A DNA stretch of 64,000 bases from Bradyrhizobium frederickii (GCF_004570865.1 NZ_SPQS01000012.1:62001-126000), one strand, 5' to 3'; positions 32,960-42,277 are shown, numbered from the stretch's first letter. The notes: generated by a model from the letters alone, not told the origin. A program made the numbers and translations.

Positions 32960-33808
32960 ATGCCCTTCAAATTCATCCACCTCACCGACACGCATCTCGC
33001 GAACCCCGGGATGAAGCTGTACGGCCTTGATCCCCGCGCCCGGCTGGACGCTGCGATTGCCGACATCAACCAGCACCAGTCCGACGCCGCCTTTGCGGTG
33101 GTGACCGGCGATCTCACCCATTGGGGCGAGCCGGAATCCTACGCCAATTTCGCCGAGGCGATGGCTGCGCTGAAGATCCCGTACATCGCCATGGTCGGCA
33201 ATCACGACCGCCGCGTCACCTGCCTCGACGCGCTGAAGGCCGCGCCGCGCGATGCCAACGGCTTCGTGCAGGGCACGCGCACCACCGAGCACGGCCTGTT
33301 CGTCTTCCTCGACACGCTGGACGAGACCAGCCACGCCGGCGAGATGTGCGCAAAGCGCTTCGGCTGGCTTGCGAGCACGCTTGCGGCCGCGCCTGCCGAC
33401 CAGGAGTTCGTCGTCTTCATGCACCATCCGCCCTTCCCGGTCGGCGTCCACGCGATGGACGAGATCGGGCTGAAGCAGAGCGCCGAATTCGCCGAAATCA
33501 TCGCACCCTACCGCGCGCGCATCCGGCACCTGTTCTTCGGCCATGTGCACCGGCCGATCTTCGGCAGTTTTGGCAAGATCCCGTTCTCGACGCTGCGCGG
33601 CACCAACCATCAGGTCTGGTTCGAGCTCAATGCGGGCGCCCCGCACCTCGCCAGCCACGAGCCCCCCGCCTATGGCGTGGTGCTGATCGACGACGAGAAC
33701 GTCGTCGTGCACAGCCACGACTTCCTCGACGAAAGTCTGCGCTTCCCATTCGAGCCGCCGGCGGGAGTCGACGGCCGCGACTATGCGCTCAACTTCGCGG
33801 CACGGTGA
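32960..33808 (+). CDS. Calcineurin-like phosphodiesterase (class III, GpdQ/CpdA type)
   Basis: This 282-residue binuclear metallophosphoesterase shows all motifs in order: LTDTHLA near residue 8, VTGDLTHWGE near 48, GNHDRR near 79, FMHHPPFPVG near 154 and FGHVHRPIFG near 193. The class cleaves cyclic nucleotides or glycerophosphodiesters in the cytoplasm. The next gene starts one base after its stop, and three ABC-transporter genes follow in tight order, so it is the first gene of an uptake operon. GpdQ-type enzymes release glycerol-3-phosphate from glycerophosphodiesters, and a binding protein of the UgpB class is consistent with that, but this is inference. Confidence 0.9.
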   Translation: MPFKFIHLTDTHLANPGMKLYGLDPRARLDAAIADINQHQSDAAFAVVTGDLTHWGEPESYANFAEAMAALKIPYIAMVGNHDRRVTCLDALKAAPRDANGFVQGTRTTEHGLFVFLDTLDETSHAGEMCAKRFGWLASTLAAAPADQEFVVFMHHPPFPVGVHAMDEIGLKQSAEFAEIIAPYRARIRHLFFGHVHRPIFGSFGKIPFSTLRGTNHQVWFELNAGAPHLASHEPPAYGVVLIDDENVVVHSHDFLDESLRFPFEPPAGVDGRDYALNFAAR

Positions 33809-33809
33809 G

Positions 33810-34760
33810 ATGAGCCTCGCTGAACCCGCGGCTCTCCCGGTCGCGACCTCGGCGCCGCCGCGCCTCGACGTCCTGAAGCGCCTCACCATCCGCTTCAAAG
33901 CCTCGCTGCCGGCCTACCTGCTGCTGCTGCCCTCGCTGGTCTTCCTCGCGCTGTTCACCTATGGCGCGATGGGACGCGTGTTCGTCGATGCGCTCTATCA
34001 GCGCGCCACGCCCAAGGCGCCGCTGCGTTTCGTCGGCCTCGACAATATCAGCGCGGTTCTGACCGACCCCGCCTTCACCGGCGCGGTCGTCAACAACCTC
34101 ATCTACGCCGTGGGCACGGCGATCCCGAGCATCGCGCTGGCGCTGCTGTTCGCGCTGGCGCTGGCGCGCACCAATGCCGTCAGCAGCGCGCTGCGCGCCG
34201 CGCTGTTCCTGCCGGTGCTGATCCCGATGGTCGCGGCCTCCGCGCTGTTCATGTTCATCTTCCTGCCCAATGTCGGCCTGCTCGACTACTATATCGGCCG
34301 CCTGCTTCCGGTGCTGCCGAACTGGCTCGGCGATTCCGACGTCGCGCTCTATGCGATCATGGTCATCACGATCTGGAAGAATGCCGGCTATTACATGCTG
34401 TTCTTCCTCGCCGGTCTCCAGGCCGTGCCCGAGGACGTGATGGAGGCAGCCCATCTCGACGGCGCCGGGCCTTACATGCGCCTGCGCCACATCATCCTGC
34501 CGGAGCTCAAGCCTACCTTCCTGTTCGTCACCGTCATCGCGATCCTCAACGCGGTGACGCAGGTCGACCACGTCTTCGTCATGACCCAGGGCGGACCGTC
34601 GAACTCGACCAATCTCGTGCTGTTCTACATCTACCAGCAGGCGGTCGAGCATTACGATATCGGCAGGGCCTCGGCCGCGACGCTGCTGACGCTCGCCGCG
34701 CTGATGGGCCTCACCGCGCTCTCCTTCCGCACCATGGCGAACCGCGAGGGCGGGCCATGA
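33810..34760 (+). CDS. ABC transporter permease, UgpA/MalF-like
   Basis: This 316-residue inner-membrane protein has six predicted membrane segments, beginning with ASLPAYLLLLPSLVFLALFTYG. The EAA loop EDVMEAAHLDGAGPYMRLRHIILP, which docks the ATPase, is near residue 210. The sequence belongs to the carbohydrate-type (CUT1) permeases. It begins one base after the phosphodiesterase stop and its TGA overlaps the next ATG by four bases. The start was chosen at the ATG giving MSLAEPAALP. Confidence 0.9.
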   Translation: MSLAEPAALPVATSAPPRLDVLKRLTIRFKASLPAYLLLLPSLVFLALFTYGAMGRVFVDALYQRATPKAPLRFVGLDNISAVLTDPAFTGAVVNNLIYAVGTAIPSIALALLFALALARTNAVSSALRAALFLPVLIPMVAASALFMFIFLPNVGLLDYYIGRLLPVLPNWLGDSDVALYAIMVITIWKNAGYYMLFFLAGLQAVPEDVMEAAHLDGAGPYMRLRHIILPELKPTFLFVTVIAILNAVTQVDHVFVMTQGGPSNSTNLVLFYIYQQAVEHYDIGRASAATLLTLAALMGLTALSFRTMANREGGP

Positions 34761-35626
34761 AGCTGTTCGATCGCCTGTTCGGAGACGCTCCGCTCGCCAC
34801 AAGGGGCGAGATCACGCCCAAGCTCGGCTTTCTGCTGACCGTGCTGCTCGCGGTCGTCTGGCTCATCCCGTTTCTGTGGATGGTCGTGGCAACCCTGCGC
34901 CCGGCCTCCGACGGCATCAACGCCATGGCCGAGCTGATGCCGAGCCTGAAGCCGACGCTCGACAACGTCAGGGATGCCTGGGAGATTGGCGATTTCCCGC
35001 GCTACACGATCAACACCACGATCATCTGCGCCGGCATCCTGCTGGTGCAGTTCGTCACGATCACGCTCGCGGGCTTTGCCTTTGCGCGCCTCGCCTTCGT
35101 CGGCAAGACGTTGATCTTCTACCTGTTCCTGATGCAGCTGATGCTGGTGCCGGTGCTGCTGATCGTGCCGAACCTGTCGCTGGTGGCGCAGCTCGGCCTC
35201 TACGACACGCTCACCGGCGTGATGATGCCGTTCTTCGCCTCCGCCTTCGGCACCTTCCTGATGCGGCAGGCCTTCGAGGCGATTCCGACCGAGCTGGAAG
35301 ACGCCGCCCTGATCGACGGCGCCAGCCTGCTCCAGCGCATCCGCCACATCTACGTGCCGCTGTCGATGCCGAGCTTCTCGGCCTTCGCCATCATCTCGGT
35401 GACCAGCCACTGGAACGACTTCCTGTGGCCGCTGATGGTGATCAACTCGCCCGACAAGCGGCCGCTCACGGTGGGCCTGTCCGTCTTCACCAAGACCGCC
35501 GAAGGCACGCAGGCCTGGGGCACCATTGCCGCCGGCACGCTGATGGTGATCGGCCCCCTGCTCGTCACCTTCCTGATCTTCCAGAAGCGTTTCATCAGCT
35601 CTTTCGTCACCTCAGGCATCAAATAG
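34757..35626 (+). CDS. ABC transporter permease, UgpE/MalG-like
   Basis: This 289-residue protein has six predicted membrane segments (first FLLTVLLAVVWLIPFLWMVV). The EAA loop PTELEDAALIDGASLLQRIRHIYVP is near residue 178, and the C-terminus FQKRFISSFVTSGIK is typical of the MalG/UgpE branch. It overlaps the preceding permease gene by four bases (ATGA), and the binding-protein gene starts 11 bp after its stop. It pairs with the preceding permease as a heterodimer. Confidence 0.92.
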   Translation: MKLFDRLFGDAPLATRGEITPKLGFLLTVLLAVVWLIPFLWMVVATLRPASDGINAMAELMPSLKPTLDNVRDAWEIGDFPRYTINTTIICAGILLVQFVTITLAGFAFARLAFVGKTLIFYLFLMQLMLVPVLLIVPNLSLVAQLGLYDTLTGVMMPFFASAFGTFLMRQAFEAIPTELEDAALIDGASLLQRIRHIYVPLSMPSFSAFAIISVTSHWNDFLWPLMVINSPDKRPLTVGLSVFTKTAEGTQAWGTIAAGTLMVIGPLLVTFLIFQKRFISSFVTSGIK

Positions 35627-35637
35627 GAGATTCTTCG

Positions 35638-36957
35638 ATGCTGTTCTCCCGCAGGCTCGCACTCGGCATCGCCATGGCCGGTGCGCTCGCTTTCCCGGCC
35701 TTCGCCGAAGGTCCCACCGAGATTGACTTGTTCTTCCCTGTCCCCGTCGACGGCAAGCTCGCCCGCGACATGGGCACCCTGATCAAGGAGTTCAACGAGA
35801 CCCATCCCGGCGTCAAGGCAACCGCGGTCTACACCGGCTCCTATGACGACACGCTGATCAAGACGCGCGCCGCGATCAAGGCCGGCAAGCCGCCGTCCGC
35901 GGTGATCATGTCGGCCAACTTCCTGCTCGACATGCAGATCGAGAACGAGCTCACCAATCTCGATGCGCTGATCAAGGCCGACGGCACCACCAAGGAGCAG
36001 TTCCTCGGCCAGTTCTTCCCGGCCCTGCACGGCAACGCGGTGATCAACCGCTCGGTCTACGGCGTGCCGTTCCACAATTCGACGCCGCTGCTCTACATCA
36101 ATGCCGACAAGGCCAAGGAAGCCGGCCTCGATCCGAGCAAGCCGCCGCAGACCTGGGCCGAGCTCACCGACTGGGCCAAGAAGCTGACCAAGCGCGAGGG
36201 CGACAAGGTGACCCAATGGGGCATCGCGATCCCCTGCGCCTACGATTATTGCGGCTGGATGATGGAAACGCTCACCATGAGCAATGGCGGGCGCTATTAC
36301 AACGAGGAGTTCGGCGGCGAGGTCTACTACGACACGCCCTCGATGCTGGGCGCGCTCTCCTGGTGGAACGACCTCGTCACCAAGCACAAGGTCCACCCGC
36401 CCGGCGCGACGCCCGGCCCTGCCGTCAGCACCTCCTTCATATCAGGCAATGCCGCGATGATGATGCTGTCGACGGGCTCGCTCACTTACGTGCGTGACAA
36501 CGCCAAGTTCGCCTACAAGGTCGCCTTCATCCCGCGCAACGTCCGCAACGCCGTGCCGATCGGCGGCGCCTCGCTGATCGTTCCGGCCGGTCTCGAAGCC
36601 GAGAAGCAGAAGGCCGCCTGGACGCTGATCAAGTGGATGACCTCGCCCGAGAAGAGCGGCTGGTGGAGCCGCGCCACCGGCTATTTCGCGCCCAACATGG
36701 CGGCGTACAAGACGCCTGACATGGTCGACTTCCTGAACAAGAACCCCGACGCCAAGACCGCCGTCGAGCAGCTCGACGTCGCAAAGCCGTGGTTTGCGAC
36801 CTACAAGACCGTACCCGTCCGCAAGAACCTCGAGGACGAGGTGATGCTGGTCCTCAACGGCAAGAAGCAGCCGAAGGAGGCGCTGGTTGCGGCGCAGAAG
36901 GCCGCCGACGAGACGCTGAAGCCGTACAATGCGGAGACGTCGCTGAAGCTGCCGTAA
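35638..36957 (+). CDS. Periplasmic sugar/glycerophosphate-type substrate-binding protein
   Basis: This 439-residue protein has a signal peptide (LALGIAMAGALAFPAFA, cleaved after AFA near 23). It has the UgpB/MalE-like binding-protein fold: TEIDLFFPVPVDGKL, FNETHPGVKATAVYTGSYDDT, VPFHNSTPLLYINADK near residue 143, and PIGGASLIVPAG near 310. The VYTGSYDDTL and PFHNSTP segments match UgpB-type glycerol-3-phosphate binding proteins, which fits the phosphodiesterase at the head of the operon. AGGAG lies eight bases before the ATG. No ATPase gene follows. The next gene is on the opposite strand. Confidence 0.9.
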   Translation: MLFSRRLALGIAMAGALAFPAFAEGPTEIDLFFPVPVDGKLARDMGTLIKEFNETHPGVKATAVYTGSYDDTLIKTRAAIKAGKPPSAVIMSANFLLDMQIENELTNLDALIKADGTTKEQFLGQFFPALHGNAVINRSVYGVPFHNSTPLLYINADKAKEAGLDPSKPPQTWAELTDWAKKLTKREGDKVTQWGIAIPCAYDYCGWMMETLTMSNGGRYYNEEFGGEVYYDTPSMLGALSWWNDLVTKHKVHPPGATPGPAVSTSFISGNAAMMMLSTGSLTYVRDNAKFAYKVAFIPRNVRNAVPIGGASLIVPAGLEAEKQKAAWTLIKWMTSPEKSGWWSRATGYFAPNMAAYKTPDMVDFLNKNPDAKTAVEQLDVAKPWFATYKTVPVRKNLEDEVMLVLNGKKQPKEALVAAQKAADETLKPYNAETSLKLP

Positions 36958-37033
36958 ATCGGCCGACATCAGCAAACGATCATCGGCGCTCCGTCATGCG
37001 GGTCGCCGAATGCATTTTTGGGATGGCGCGAGC

Positions 37034-38023
37034 TCAGATCATCACCACGATCTTGCCGAATTGTTCGTTCGACTCCAGGAAGCGATGAGCCTCGACGATC
37101 TCGTCGAACCGGAACGTCCTCGCGATAATCGGCTTCAGCGTGCCGTCCGCCAAGCCGTCGAGAACGAATGCCTTGGCCCGCGCAAGGCGCGGGGGATCGC
37201 TGATGATCTCGTGTACCAGATAGCCGCGCAGCGTTAGGCTCTTCGTCAGGACGCTGAACAGCGGAAACGGCGTCGGCTCGGGGCTGAGCCCGCCATATTC
37301 GATGAGGATACCACGCGACGACATCGCCGCGGTCAGCGGCTCGAACGCAGGACCGCCGACCGCGTCGAATACCACGCGGACGCCAGTTGAGCCTGCGATC
37401 CGCTCAAGTCGCAATCGGATGTCCTCCTCGTCCGAGGCGATGACATGGGCGGCGCCGGCATCGTGCAAAGCGCAACGCTTGGCCGAGGTGCGCGTCAGGG
37501 CAACCGGGATAGCGCCAACCCGGTTCGCGATCTGGATGGCGGCAAGCCCGACACTGCTCGATGCCGCCGTGATGGCCACTACGTCTCCGCGCCGAAGTCC
37601 GGCGATGTCGACCAGAGCGCCGTAGGCTGTCAGAAATTGCATCCACACCGCAGCCGCCGCCTCGAAGCCAAGCTCCGGCGGATGCTTCACGACGAGTTCG
37701 GCGGGAAATGTCGCGATCTCGGCATAGGCCGGCCATCGCACCATCGACATCGGCGGCACGATGCTCACGGCGTCGCCCGGCGCAAATCCGGCCACGCCTT
37801 CACCGATGGCCTCGACAAGCCCGGCCGCCTCCAGACCGAGACCCGACGGGAATTTCGCGGTCTCGATATAGGTGCCTCGCCGCAACAGCGCTTCCGCACG
37901 GTTGAGGCCGAGCGCCTTGACCCGGATCTGAACCTCGCCCTTTGCCGGCGCTGGAACCTCGACAGTCTCAAGGTGCAGCACCGCGGGGCCGCCATGTTGA
38001 TGAAAGCGAACGACGCGGGCCAT
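37034..38023 (-). CDS. Zinc-independent quinone oxidoreductase/alcohol dehydrogenase (MDR family)
   Basis: This 329-residue protein starts MARVVRFHQHGGPAVLHLETVE. It has the medium-chain reductase N-terminal barrel (NRAEALLRRGTY, GLEAAGLVEAIGEGV) and a Rossmann half with VVAITAASSSVGLAAIQIANRVGA near residue 145. Zinc ligands of true alcohol dehydrogenases are missing, so it is a quinone oxidoreductase or crotonyl-CoA reductase-like NADPH enzyme. GGAG lies six bases before the ATG. It is divergent from a LysR regulator across 100 bp, the standard arrangement in which LysR controls the reductase. Confidence 0.9.
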   Translation of the reverse strand: MARVVRFHQHGGPAVLHLETVEVPAPAKGEVQIRVKALGLNRAEALLRRGTYIETAKFPSGLGLEAAGLVEAIGEGVAGFAPGDAVSIVPPMSMVRWPAYAEIATFPAELVVKHPPELGFEAAAAVWMQFLTAYGALVDIAGLRRGDVVAITAASSSVGLAAIQIANRVGAIPVALTRTSAKRCALHDAGAAHVIASDEEDIRLRLERIAGSTGVRVVFDAVGGPAFEPLTAAMSSRGILIEYGGLSPEPTPFPLFSVLTKSLTLRGYLVHEIISDPPRLARAKAFVLDGLADGTLKPIIARTFRFDEIVEAHRFLESNEQFGKIVVMI

Positions 38024-38123
38024 GAAACACTCCAACAGTTGAATTGAATGGAGCTATGCCGCGCCTGGAGAAGCGGATAAATCGCCGAAACCGGCGAACA
38101 GTCGAAACCAGGAGTTTGCAATC

Positions 38124-39023
38124 GTGGACCGCCTCACCAGCATGGCCGTGTTCGTTCGGGCGGTCGATCTCGGCTCCTTCGCGGCCGCGGCCGATGCCCT
38201 GGAAATGTCGAGCCCGATGGTCGGCAAGCATGTGCGCTTCCTCGAAGAGCGCCTTGGCGTCCGCCTCCTCAACCGCACCACGCGCCGCCAGAGCCTGACC
38301 GAGGCTGGGCAAGCCTATTACGAGCGCTGTCGCGTGGTACTGCTCGAAGCGGACGCCGCCGATGCCGTCGTTGCCGACGAATTGTCCGAGCCGCGCGGCA
38401 GGCTGCGCGTGACCATGCCGGCCCTGCTAGGCCGGCACTGCATCGCTCCCTTGCTGATGAAGCTCGCGCGAAAACATCCGCGGCTCGAACTCGACCTCTC
38501 CTTCGGCGATCCGATCGCCGACATCATCGAGGCCGGCTACGACCTTGCGATCCGGACCGGCGATCTCGATGACCAGTCCGGCTTGATCGCACGCCGCATC
38601 GCCAGCCAGCGCATGGTGGTGTGCGGCGCGCGCTCGTACTTACGGGCGAGCGGCAAGCCGAAATCGATCGACGATCTCACCGCGCATCAGGCGATCATCT
38701 ATCGCCGCTCGGGGCACGTCCGTCCGTGGCTGTTTCCACAAGGCGGCGGGTCCGTGCGCGAGATCATGCCGTCCGGCCGGCTACGGCTCGACGATCTCGA
38801 GGCGATTGCCGATGCCGCCACGCAGGGCATGGGGCTCGCCTGGCTGCCGTACTGGCTGGTCCGCGAGCGCCTCGCCACCGGCGCGCTAATCGGTCTCCTC
38901 AGCGGCCATCCGGAATTCCTCTACGAATGCCACGCGCTGTGGCCGCGCTCACCTCACTTGCCGCCAAAGGTCCGAGTGGCCGTGGATACCTTGGCCGCAG
39001 CCCTGCCGAAGCTGATGACATAA
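38124..39023 (+). CDS. LysR-family regulator, CrgA/AphB-like
   Basis: This 299-residue regulator begins with GTG. The winged HTH is at residues 1-60: MAVFVRAVDLGSFAAAADAL, MSSPMVGKHVRFLEERLGVRLLNRTTRRQSLTEAG. The effector domain follows, with GRLRVTMPALLGRHCIAPLL and YDLAIRTGDLDD. It faces the quinone oxidoreductase gene. The 100-bp gap has a CTCCA-N14-TGGAG inverted pair near 38030-38053 that could be an operator, though short. It probably responds to a quinone or electrophile, by analogy only. Confidence 0.92.
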   Translation: MDRLTSMAVFVRAVDLGSFAAAADALEMSSPMVGKHVRFLEERLGVRLLNRTTRRQSLTEAGQAYYERCRVVLLEADAADAVVADELSEPRGRLRVTMPALLGRHCIAPLLMKLARKHPRLELDLSFGDPIADIIEAGYDLAIRTGDLDDQSGLIARRIASQRMVVCGARSYLRASGKPKSIDDLTAHQAIIYRRSGHVRPWLFPQGGGSVREIMPSGRLRLDDLEAIADAATQGMGLAWLPYWLVRERLATGALIGLLSGHPEFLYECHALWPRSPHLPPKVRVAVDTLAAALPKLMT

Positions 39024-39147
39024 AGGACGGTTTCCGCCTTTAACCCCCCGTCCACCATCCGGCCCGCCCCGCCGCCGGTAACCATTGGAATTAACAGACC
39101 CTCAACACACCCCCGACAAATCTATCAATGTTTCTGGAGATTTCGCC

Positions 39148-39258
39148 GTGGATCTGTTGGTTTTCGAGTTCCTGGGGTTGGCGCTGGTCGCCATGTGCGT
39201 GGTCGTGGTGGCGCTGCCCTGCGCCCGCAAATCCTCGCACCGGGTCCGCTACGAATAG
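39148..39258 (+). CDS. Possible 36-residue membrane protein
   Basis: The short frame starts with GTG and has GGAG eight bases upstream. It encodes MDLLVFEFLGLALVAMC and continues VVVVALPC, a single membrane segment, then a basic tail (RKSSHRVRYE). Composition and signal spacing fit a small inner-membrane protein, and the frame is too short for many gene finders. It lies in the 350-bp gap before rnd. I cannot name a family and it may not be translated. Confidence 0.42.
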   Translation: MDLLVFEFLGLALVAMCVVVVALPCARKSSHRVRYE

Positions 39259-39374
39259 GAATTTCGTCGGAAAAAGCGATTCCGGCCCCAATGCAAGGCT
39301 CGAATTCGCATCGAGCCCCTTGACATCACAGCGCTTTCGGCAGAACGGCTGATATCAAGTGTCATGGGCCGTTC

Positions 39375-40523
39375 ATGGATTTGATTACCACCACCGCTGA
39401 CCTCGCGGCTGCCTGCAGCCGGCTGGCCAAGCACCCCGTTATTACCGTCGATACCGAGTTCCTGCGCGAGACCACCTACTACCCGCTGCTGTGCGTGGTG
39501 CAGATGGCCAGCGCCGAGGAAGCCATCGTCATCGACACCCTGGCTGCCGGCATCGACCTCAAGCCGTTCTTCGAGCTGATGGCCAACGAAAGCGTGCTGA
39601 AGGTATTCCATGCCGCCCGTCAGGATATCGAGATCATCTGGCATCAGGCGGGCATCATCCCGCACCCGGTGTTCGACACCCAGGTCGCCGCGATGGTGCT
39701 CGGTTACGGCGACAGCATCGCCTACGACGCCCTGGTCGAGAAGGTCACCGGCCACCGGCCGGACAAGACCCATCGCTTCACCGACTGGTCGCGCCGGCCG
39801 CTGACCAAGGAGCAGATGCATTACGCGGTGTCCGACGTTACGCATTTGCGCGACGTGTTCGCCGCGCTCGATGCCGACCTGAAGAAGCGCCGCCGCAGCG
39901 AATGGGTCTCCATCGAGATGGAGGTCCTCACCTCCCCCAGAACCTACGACTTCCATCCCGAACGCGCCTGGGAGCGGCTGAAGACCCGCGTGCGCAAGCC
40001 GAAGGATCTCGCGGTGCTGATGGAGGTCGCGGCCTGGCGCGAGCAGGAGGCGCAGAGCCGCGATGTGCCGCGCGGCCGCGTGCTGCGCGACGAGGCGATC
40101 TCGGACATCGCGACCCACGCGCCGACCACGCTGGAGAAGCTCGCCAACCTGCGCTCGGTGCCGAAAGGGTTCGAGAAGTCCAAATGGGGCGCGGACATCG
40201 TCGCCGCCGTCGAGCGCGGGCTTAAGCGGGATCCTGCGACGCTGCCGAAGCTCGAAAAGCCACGCAACAATTCCAACGGCGCCGCCATCGTCGAGCTGTT
40301 GAAGGTGCTGCTGCGCATGACCGCCGAGCGCCACGCGGTCGCCAGCAAGGTGATCGCGACGGTCGACGATCTCGAGGAGATCGCGGCCGACGACGAGGCC
40401 GACGTGCCCGCCTTGCGCGGTTGGCGCCGCGAATTGTTCGGCGATGCCGCGCTCAAGCTGAAGCGCGGCGAGCTGGCGCTGGCGATCGAGAAGGGTCGCG
40501 TGATCGGGGTGCAGCGGGCGTAG
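39375..40523 (+). CDS. rnd: Ribonuclease D
   Basis: This 382-residue 3'-5' exonuclease trims tRNA 3' ends. The DEDDy motifs are present: VDTEFLRETTYYP near residue 25, KVFHAARQDIEII near 76, FDTQVAAMVLG near 98, and HYAVSDVTHLRDV near 149 with the Tyr-Asp pair. The HRDC domain follows (AAWREQEAQSRDVPRGRVLRDEAI near 215). In relatives rnd often sits with ppx and aspS. Here it stands alone, with ppx 12 kb downstream and aspS 9 kb upstream. Confidence 0.96.
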   Translation: MDLITTTADLAAACSRLAKHPVITVDTEFLRETTYYPLLCVVQMASAEEAIVIDTLAAGIDLKPFFELMANESVLKVFHAARQDIEIIWHQAGIIPHPVFDTQVAAMVLGYGDSIAYDALVEKVTGHRPDKTHRFTDWSRRPLTKEQMHYAVSDVTHLRDVFAALDADLKKRRRSEWVSIEMEVLTSPRTYDFHPERAWERLKTRVRKPKDLAVLMEVAAWREQEAQSRDVPRGRVLRDEAISDIATHAPTTLEKLANLRSVPKGFEKSKWGADIVAAVERGLKRDPATLPKLEKPRNNSNGAAIVELLKVLLRMTAERHAVASKVIATVDDLEEIAADDEADVPALRGWRRELFGDAALKLKRGELALAIEKGRVIGVQRA

Positions 40524-40560
40524 TCGGCCAGCACGATCATCGCAACGGCGGCAGAGCCAA

Positions 40561-40665
40561 ACCCTCATCCTGAGGAGCGCGGAACGCGCGTCCCGAAGGA
40601 TGAAGGCCCGGCTGGTGGCCTCGCCCTTCGAGACGCGCGCAAAGTGCGCGCTCCTCAGGGTGAGG
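40561..40665. repeat. Intergenic inverted-repeat element, CTGAGG-ended family
   Basis: The outer arms ACCCTCATCCTGAGGAGCGC and GCGCTCCTCAGGGTGAGG pair, as do internal AAGGATGAAGGCC and GGCCTCGCCCTTCGAG. It is a second copy of the family seen at 8563-8703. Confidence 0.85.
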
Positions 40666-40687
40666 ATCCACCATCTCCAATGCTGCT

Positions 40688-42070
40688 CTACGCCGGCGTC
40701 AGCTTGGCCACCTCCGCCTTCATGTCGTCCAACACGCCCGAAATCGCGGCGACCAGATCGTCGATGTGGGACTTGTTGACGATCAGCGGCGGGCAGATGG
40801 CGATGGCGTCCAGCATGTTGCGCGAGATCACGCCGCGCTCCTGGAGCATGCGGCTGGCGATGCCGCCGACCGCGCCGGGCGTTGCCGCGGCCGTCTTGCG
40901 GCCCTTGTCGAGCACGAGTTCGATCGCTGCGATCATGCCGACGCCGCGGACCTCGCCGACCAGCGGATGATTGCTGAGCTCGCGCAGGCGGCCCTGCATG
41001 TAGGCGCCGAGCTCGGCCGCATGCGCGACCAGGCCCCGTTCCTCGATGATCTTGAGGTTCTCCAGCGCAATCGCCGAGCCGACCGGATGGCCGCCGGCGG
41101 TAAAACCATGGCCGAGCACGCCGATCTTGTTGCTCTCGTCCGCGATCGGCTCGAACATGCGCTCGTTCAGCATGATCGCCGACAGCGGGAAATAGCTCGA
41201 CGTGATCTGCTTGGAGACCACTATTGCATCCGGCTTGATGCCGTAGGTCTCGCAACCGAACATCTTGCCGGTGCGGCCGAAGCCGCAGATCACCTCGTCG
41301 GCGACCAAGAGGATGTCGTACTTCTTCAGGACCGCCTGGATCTTGTCCCAATAGGTCGCCGGCGGCACGATGACGCCGCCCGCCCCCATTACCGGCTCGC
41401 CGAAGAACGCCGCGATCGTGTCGGGCCCCTCCTTCTGGATCAGCGCGTCGAGCTCCTCGGCCCGGCGTGTCGCAAACGCCTCCTCGCTCTCGCCGGCGGC
41501 GGCGTCCTTGTAGAAATGCGGCGAACCCGTGTGCAGAATGTTCGGCAACGGCAGGTCGAACGAGCGGTGATTGTTCGGCAACCCCGTGAGGCTGGCGGAG
41601 GCGATGGTGACGCCGTGATAGGCGCGCATCCGGCTGATCACCTTCTTGCGCTGCGGCTGGCCGAGCGCATTGGAGCGATAGGCGATCAGCTTCAACACGG
41701 TGTCGTTGGCTTCCGAGCCGGAATTGGTGAAGAACACCTTGCTCATCGCAACCGGCGCTAGCGCGACCAGCTTCTCGGCGAGATCGATCGAGGGCCCGTG
41801 CGATTTGGCGGAGAAGGTGTGATAGAACGGCAACGCCTGCATCTGCTTGTGCGCCGCCTCGACCAGCCGCTTCTCGTTGAAGCCGAGCCCGACGCTCCAC
41901 AGGCCGGCCATCGCCTCGAAATAGCACTTGCCCGACGCGTCGAAGACGTAAGGACCATCGCCGCGTTCGATCACCAGGGGACCGGCCTGCTGATGCGCGC
42001 GCGCATTGGTGTAGGGATGGAGCTGGTAGGCCACATCCCGGGCCTCTTGCGAATTGGGCAGCATGGACAT
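40688..42070 (-). CDS. Class III omega-aminotransferase
   Basis: This 460-residue PLP enzyme has NSGSEANDTVLKL near residue 116, YHGVTIASASLTG near 151, the VADEVICGFGRTGKMFG Asp loop near 256 and the PLP Lys287 in VVSKQITSSYFPLSA. The family moves an amino group from omega-amino acids or diamines (beta-alanine, GABA, putrescine) to pyruvate. The substrate is not fixed by sequence. There is no operon partner. AAGGA nine bases upstream supports the ATG. The next gene upstream is 207 bp away. Confidence 0.92.
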   Translation of the reverse strand: MSMLPNSQEARDVAYQLHPYTNARAHQQAGPLVIERGDGPYVFDASGKCYFEAMAGLWSVGLGFNEKRLVEAAHKQMQALPFYHTFSAKSHGPSIDLAEKLVALAPVAMSKVFFTNSGSEANDTVLKLIAYRSNALGQPQRKKVISRMRAYHGVTIASASLTGLPNNHRSFDLPLPNILHTGSPHFYKDAAAGESEEAFATRRAEELDALIQKEGPDTIAAFFGEPVMGAGGVIVPPATYWDKIQAVLKKYDILLVADEVICGFGRTGKMFGCETYGIKPDAIVVSKQITSSYFPLSAIMLNERMFEPIADESNKIGVLGHGFTAGGHPVGSAIALENLKIIEERGLVAHAAELGAYMQGRLRELSNHPLVGEVRGVGMIAAIELVLDKGRKTAAATPGAVGGIASRMLQERGVISRNMLDAIAICPPLIVNKSHIDDLVAAISGVLDDMKAEVAKLTPA

Positions 42071-42277
42071 TTGCGAAGATCCTTGAAAGCGTCACGTCGC
42101 AGGCATAGCCGGCGTCATCACTCGATGATCAAGTCCCTTGGCTATTGCGACAGCGCAGAACTTGCAACGCCAATTCGCCGGCAGCAAGCGCTCAGCAGCG
42201 TTGCACAAAGCCGCAAATGACAAAGCCGCGCATCACGGAAAGGCACCGCACGTCAGAAACTGCTGGCGAGGCAGCTC

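Noticed and set aside
34876..36957. A 693-codon frame that would fuse the permease region to the binding protein
   Set aside because: The first 254 codons are a shifted reading of the second permease. The binding protein has its own ribosome site and signal peptide at 35638.
39249..42095. A 948-codon minus-strand reading frame across rnd and the aminotransferase
   Set aside because: It is antisense to rnd and out of frame with the aminotransferase, both of which show all family motifs.
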